Under the pieces are notes generated by a model. The model did not search any database. It was not told where the DNA came from and worked only from the letters and a program-made list of their open reading frames with translations. A stretch of 6,659 nt of DNA, from the NCBI GenBank assembly GCA_030647705.1, contig JAUSJJ010000160.1, positions 1-6,659 of the forward strand, given 5' to 3'. Shown here piece after piece: positions 5,277-6,659 of the stretch (position 1 is its first letter; the number at the start of each line of letters is the position of its first letter). The translations under genes and the position numbers were made by a program. The stretch comes from Dehalococcoidia bacterium. GTDB taxonomy: Bacteria > Chloroflexota > Dehalococcoidia > JAUSJJ01.

Positions 5277-6659
5277 CTATGCCTTAAGCCATTTATCTTT
5301 CGCAATGCGAGCTATTTCCACTGGTTCCCAGATAGTTGCTGGATTTGTAACAACCTTGTATCCAACTGCATTGGGTCTGGAGGGTAGGTTATAGGCGAAC
5401 ACCAAGATGTAGTCATTTTGTCGCTGTTGTGCCGCGTTGGTTTCACTCTGTGGTAGGGTCTCATCGCGAGGTTGGCTCATGCCTTTTACTTCGAAAACCT
5501 TATTACAGTGGTCTTTACATTCAAAGTCATAGCCAAGCTTGTCACGTTGGGTGACTTTCGCCAACTTGTGCCCTTGCTCGCCCAGTTTCTTCATAGCTAT
5601 CGCCTCGGCAGCCGCCTCAATAAGGGGTTTATCCTTATCATTTTCAAATCCGTGTACCCCCAGGTTCTTCAAATAAAGCTTCAACCCATCCTCAGTAAGC
5701 CCGTTGGCTGCCAGCCAGCCAGCGTCAAGATATTTCTCATGCACCGGCTGGAACCCTGGGAGCAGATTAGCCTGCCAAAGCGGCGCCCAATCCAAAACAC
5801 TACCTGGAACGAAAAGGTGTTGTGGCTCCTCCATAGTTCCACTATGGGCCACAAGGCGACGCACTTGGAAATGTTCTACCGCAGCGAGAAATAACGTCGC
5901 ACGGATAACATCATCAGGGTAATTCCATCCCGGAGGGCATTGTTGCGTCCCCGTTATGGTGTCAAGCAAGTTTCTAACTAAGTTTCGTATATTCTCACCG
6001 TCCACAACAGTGACACCGCATTTTTTCAGTTGTTGAACAGCTTCGGCGTCTTTGGCAATTTCCGGGTGCAATGCGCGCCCTCCTTGGGGTATCAAGGCCC
6101 GCAAGAACCCAGGTATATGGTCGAGTTCAGTCCCGAACATTGTTATCTGCCCTGGTGGATATAGTTGTTTATCGTCTCCAAGGACAAAAACTATTTGGGC
6201 AAGTGGGGTATCTTGTCCCCCGCGGCCTTTAATATCGTTGGAGGAAAGGTCAACTAAACGCCTATACAGGGCCACTAACTTGTTGGGGACCTCTCTAAGT
6301 GCATCCCAAACCAGGGGCAAGTGCAAAATGTTGTAAATGTTTAAGGACGTCGCGCGAAGCTTTTCTTTGATTATACGGTCTGCGAATTTCCTTCCCGTTG
6401 CCTTCTCCAGAATATCTTTGCCCACTATCTCAAGAATTAGGTCATCGACAACAAGCAATTGGCTAACCATTCGTAGTGTCCCATCTTCGTCAATAAAGAG
6501 AGACTCCGAATTGAGGAACCGCTCTATCGGGTCCCTCAATCTTGATTTCCAGAAAATATCTCCTGGCATTCCGGTGGCTGCGTATTTTAAAGGGCCTCTA
6601 ATATCGAGACAAAAAAGTTGCCATTCTTTCTGGGTAGCGCACTGCTCCTTGACAACTTC
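5277..6659 (-). CDS. 3' part of a large protein with C-terminal DUF3883-like domain (start outside window)
   Basis: The reading frame is open to the right edge of the window. An ATG at 6569 exists, but the 30 codons upstream are also open and read like protein (for example KEWQLFCLDIRGPLKYAATG), so the true start probably lies beyond 6659. Residue numbers below count from that ATG. The C-terminal part (about 315-430) resembles DUF3883, a restriction-endonuclease-like domain. It has a helix, EAAAEAIAMKKLGEQGH, then GYDFEC with Asp348, then VFEVKG with Glu360 and Lys362, a D...ExK arrangement. AAQQRQNDYILVFAY follows. The upstream part, with VFVLGDDKQLYPPGQ, FLRALIPQGGRALHPEIA and repeated 'LxxLGV' segments, is reminiscent of the post-ATPase region of sacsin/HSP90-like proteins that often carry DUF3883 at their end. 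The ATPase domain itself would lie outside the window. A role in defence or DNA processing is an inference from the domain. Confidence 0.72.
   Translation of the reverse strand, partial: EVVKEQCATQKEWQLFCLDIRGPLKYAATGMPGDIFWKSRLRDPIERFLNSESLFIDEDGTLRMVSQLLVVDDLILEIVGKDILEKATGRKFADRIIKEKLRATSLNIYNILHLPLVWDALREVPNKLVALYRRLVDLSSNDIKGRGGQDTPLAQIVFVLGDDKQLYPPGQITMFGTELDHIPGFLRALIPQGGRALHPEIAKDAEAVQQLKKCGVTVVDGENIRNLVRNLLDTITGTQQCPPGWNYPDDVIRATLFLAAVEHFQVRRLVAHSGTMEEPQHLFVPGSVLDWAPLWQANLLPGFQPVHEKYLDAGWLAANGLTEDGLKLYLKNLGVHGFENDKDKPLIEAAAEAIAMKKLGEQGHKLAKVTQRDKLGYDFECKDHCNKVFEVKGMSQPRDETLPQSETNAAQQRQNDYILVFAYNLPSRPNAVGYKVVTNPATIWEPVEIARIAKDKWLKA

Noticed and set aside
4956..5387. A 143-codon rightward open frame in the convergent gap
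   Set aside because: It overlaps the end of the DUF3883-like gene by about 110 bp antisense, lacks a clear ribosome site, and its translation is rich in Cys, His and Trp without any domain pattern.

Overview
The window reads as part of a bacterial accessory region: the replication module of a plasmid or integrated plasmid-like element, flanked by a resolvase gene and by the end of a large gene that may belong to defence or stress functions. The host cannot be named from the sequence. Clear purine-rich Shine-Dalgarno sites and the gene families point to a bacterium with mid-range GC content. An environmental lineage such as Chloroflexota is a guess from gene style only.

Left part (1-931): a leftward serine recombinase gene (127-633) that ends just after a basic, AT-hook-like tail and lacks the usual helix-turn-helix. 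To its right is a roughly 300 bp gene-free stretch with several small inverted repeats. It ends in a striking 44-bp interrupted palindrome that touches the stop codon of the next gene.

Centre (932-3429): a tightly packed leftward operon. Its order of transcription is an AbrB-like DNA-binding protein, a 67-aa protein of unknown function, a primase-polymerase (prim-pol with PriCT-like tail), and a RepA-like RecA-fold ATPase/helicase. Consecutive genes overlap by 20, 4 and 4 bp, so translation is probably coupled. The likely control point is a promoter overlapped by a perfect 7-bp inverted repeat at 3461-3478.

Right of this (3430-4708): a divergent control region with two 22-bp iteron-like tandem repeats, followed by a rightward gene for a 379-aa protein. 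That protein has an excisionase-type HTH at its N terminus and a large unrecognised C-terminal domain. Iterons next to a DNA-binding protein and opposite a primase/helicase operon suggest a replication origin or copy-control region.

Far right (4709-6659): a 570 bp convergent intergenic region with two short tandem repeats, then the 3' portion of a leftward gene that runs off the window. Its C-terminal domain resembles DUF3883, a restriction-endonuclease-like fold with a D...ExK motif, and the rest resembles sacsin/HSP90-like ATPase family proteins. No tRNA, rRNA, CRISPR array, insertion sequence or tyrosine integrase was recognised.
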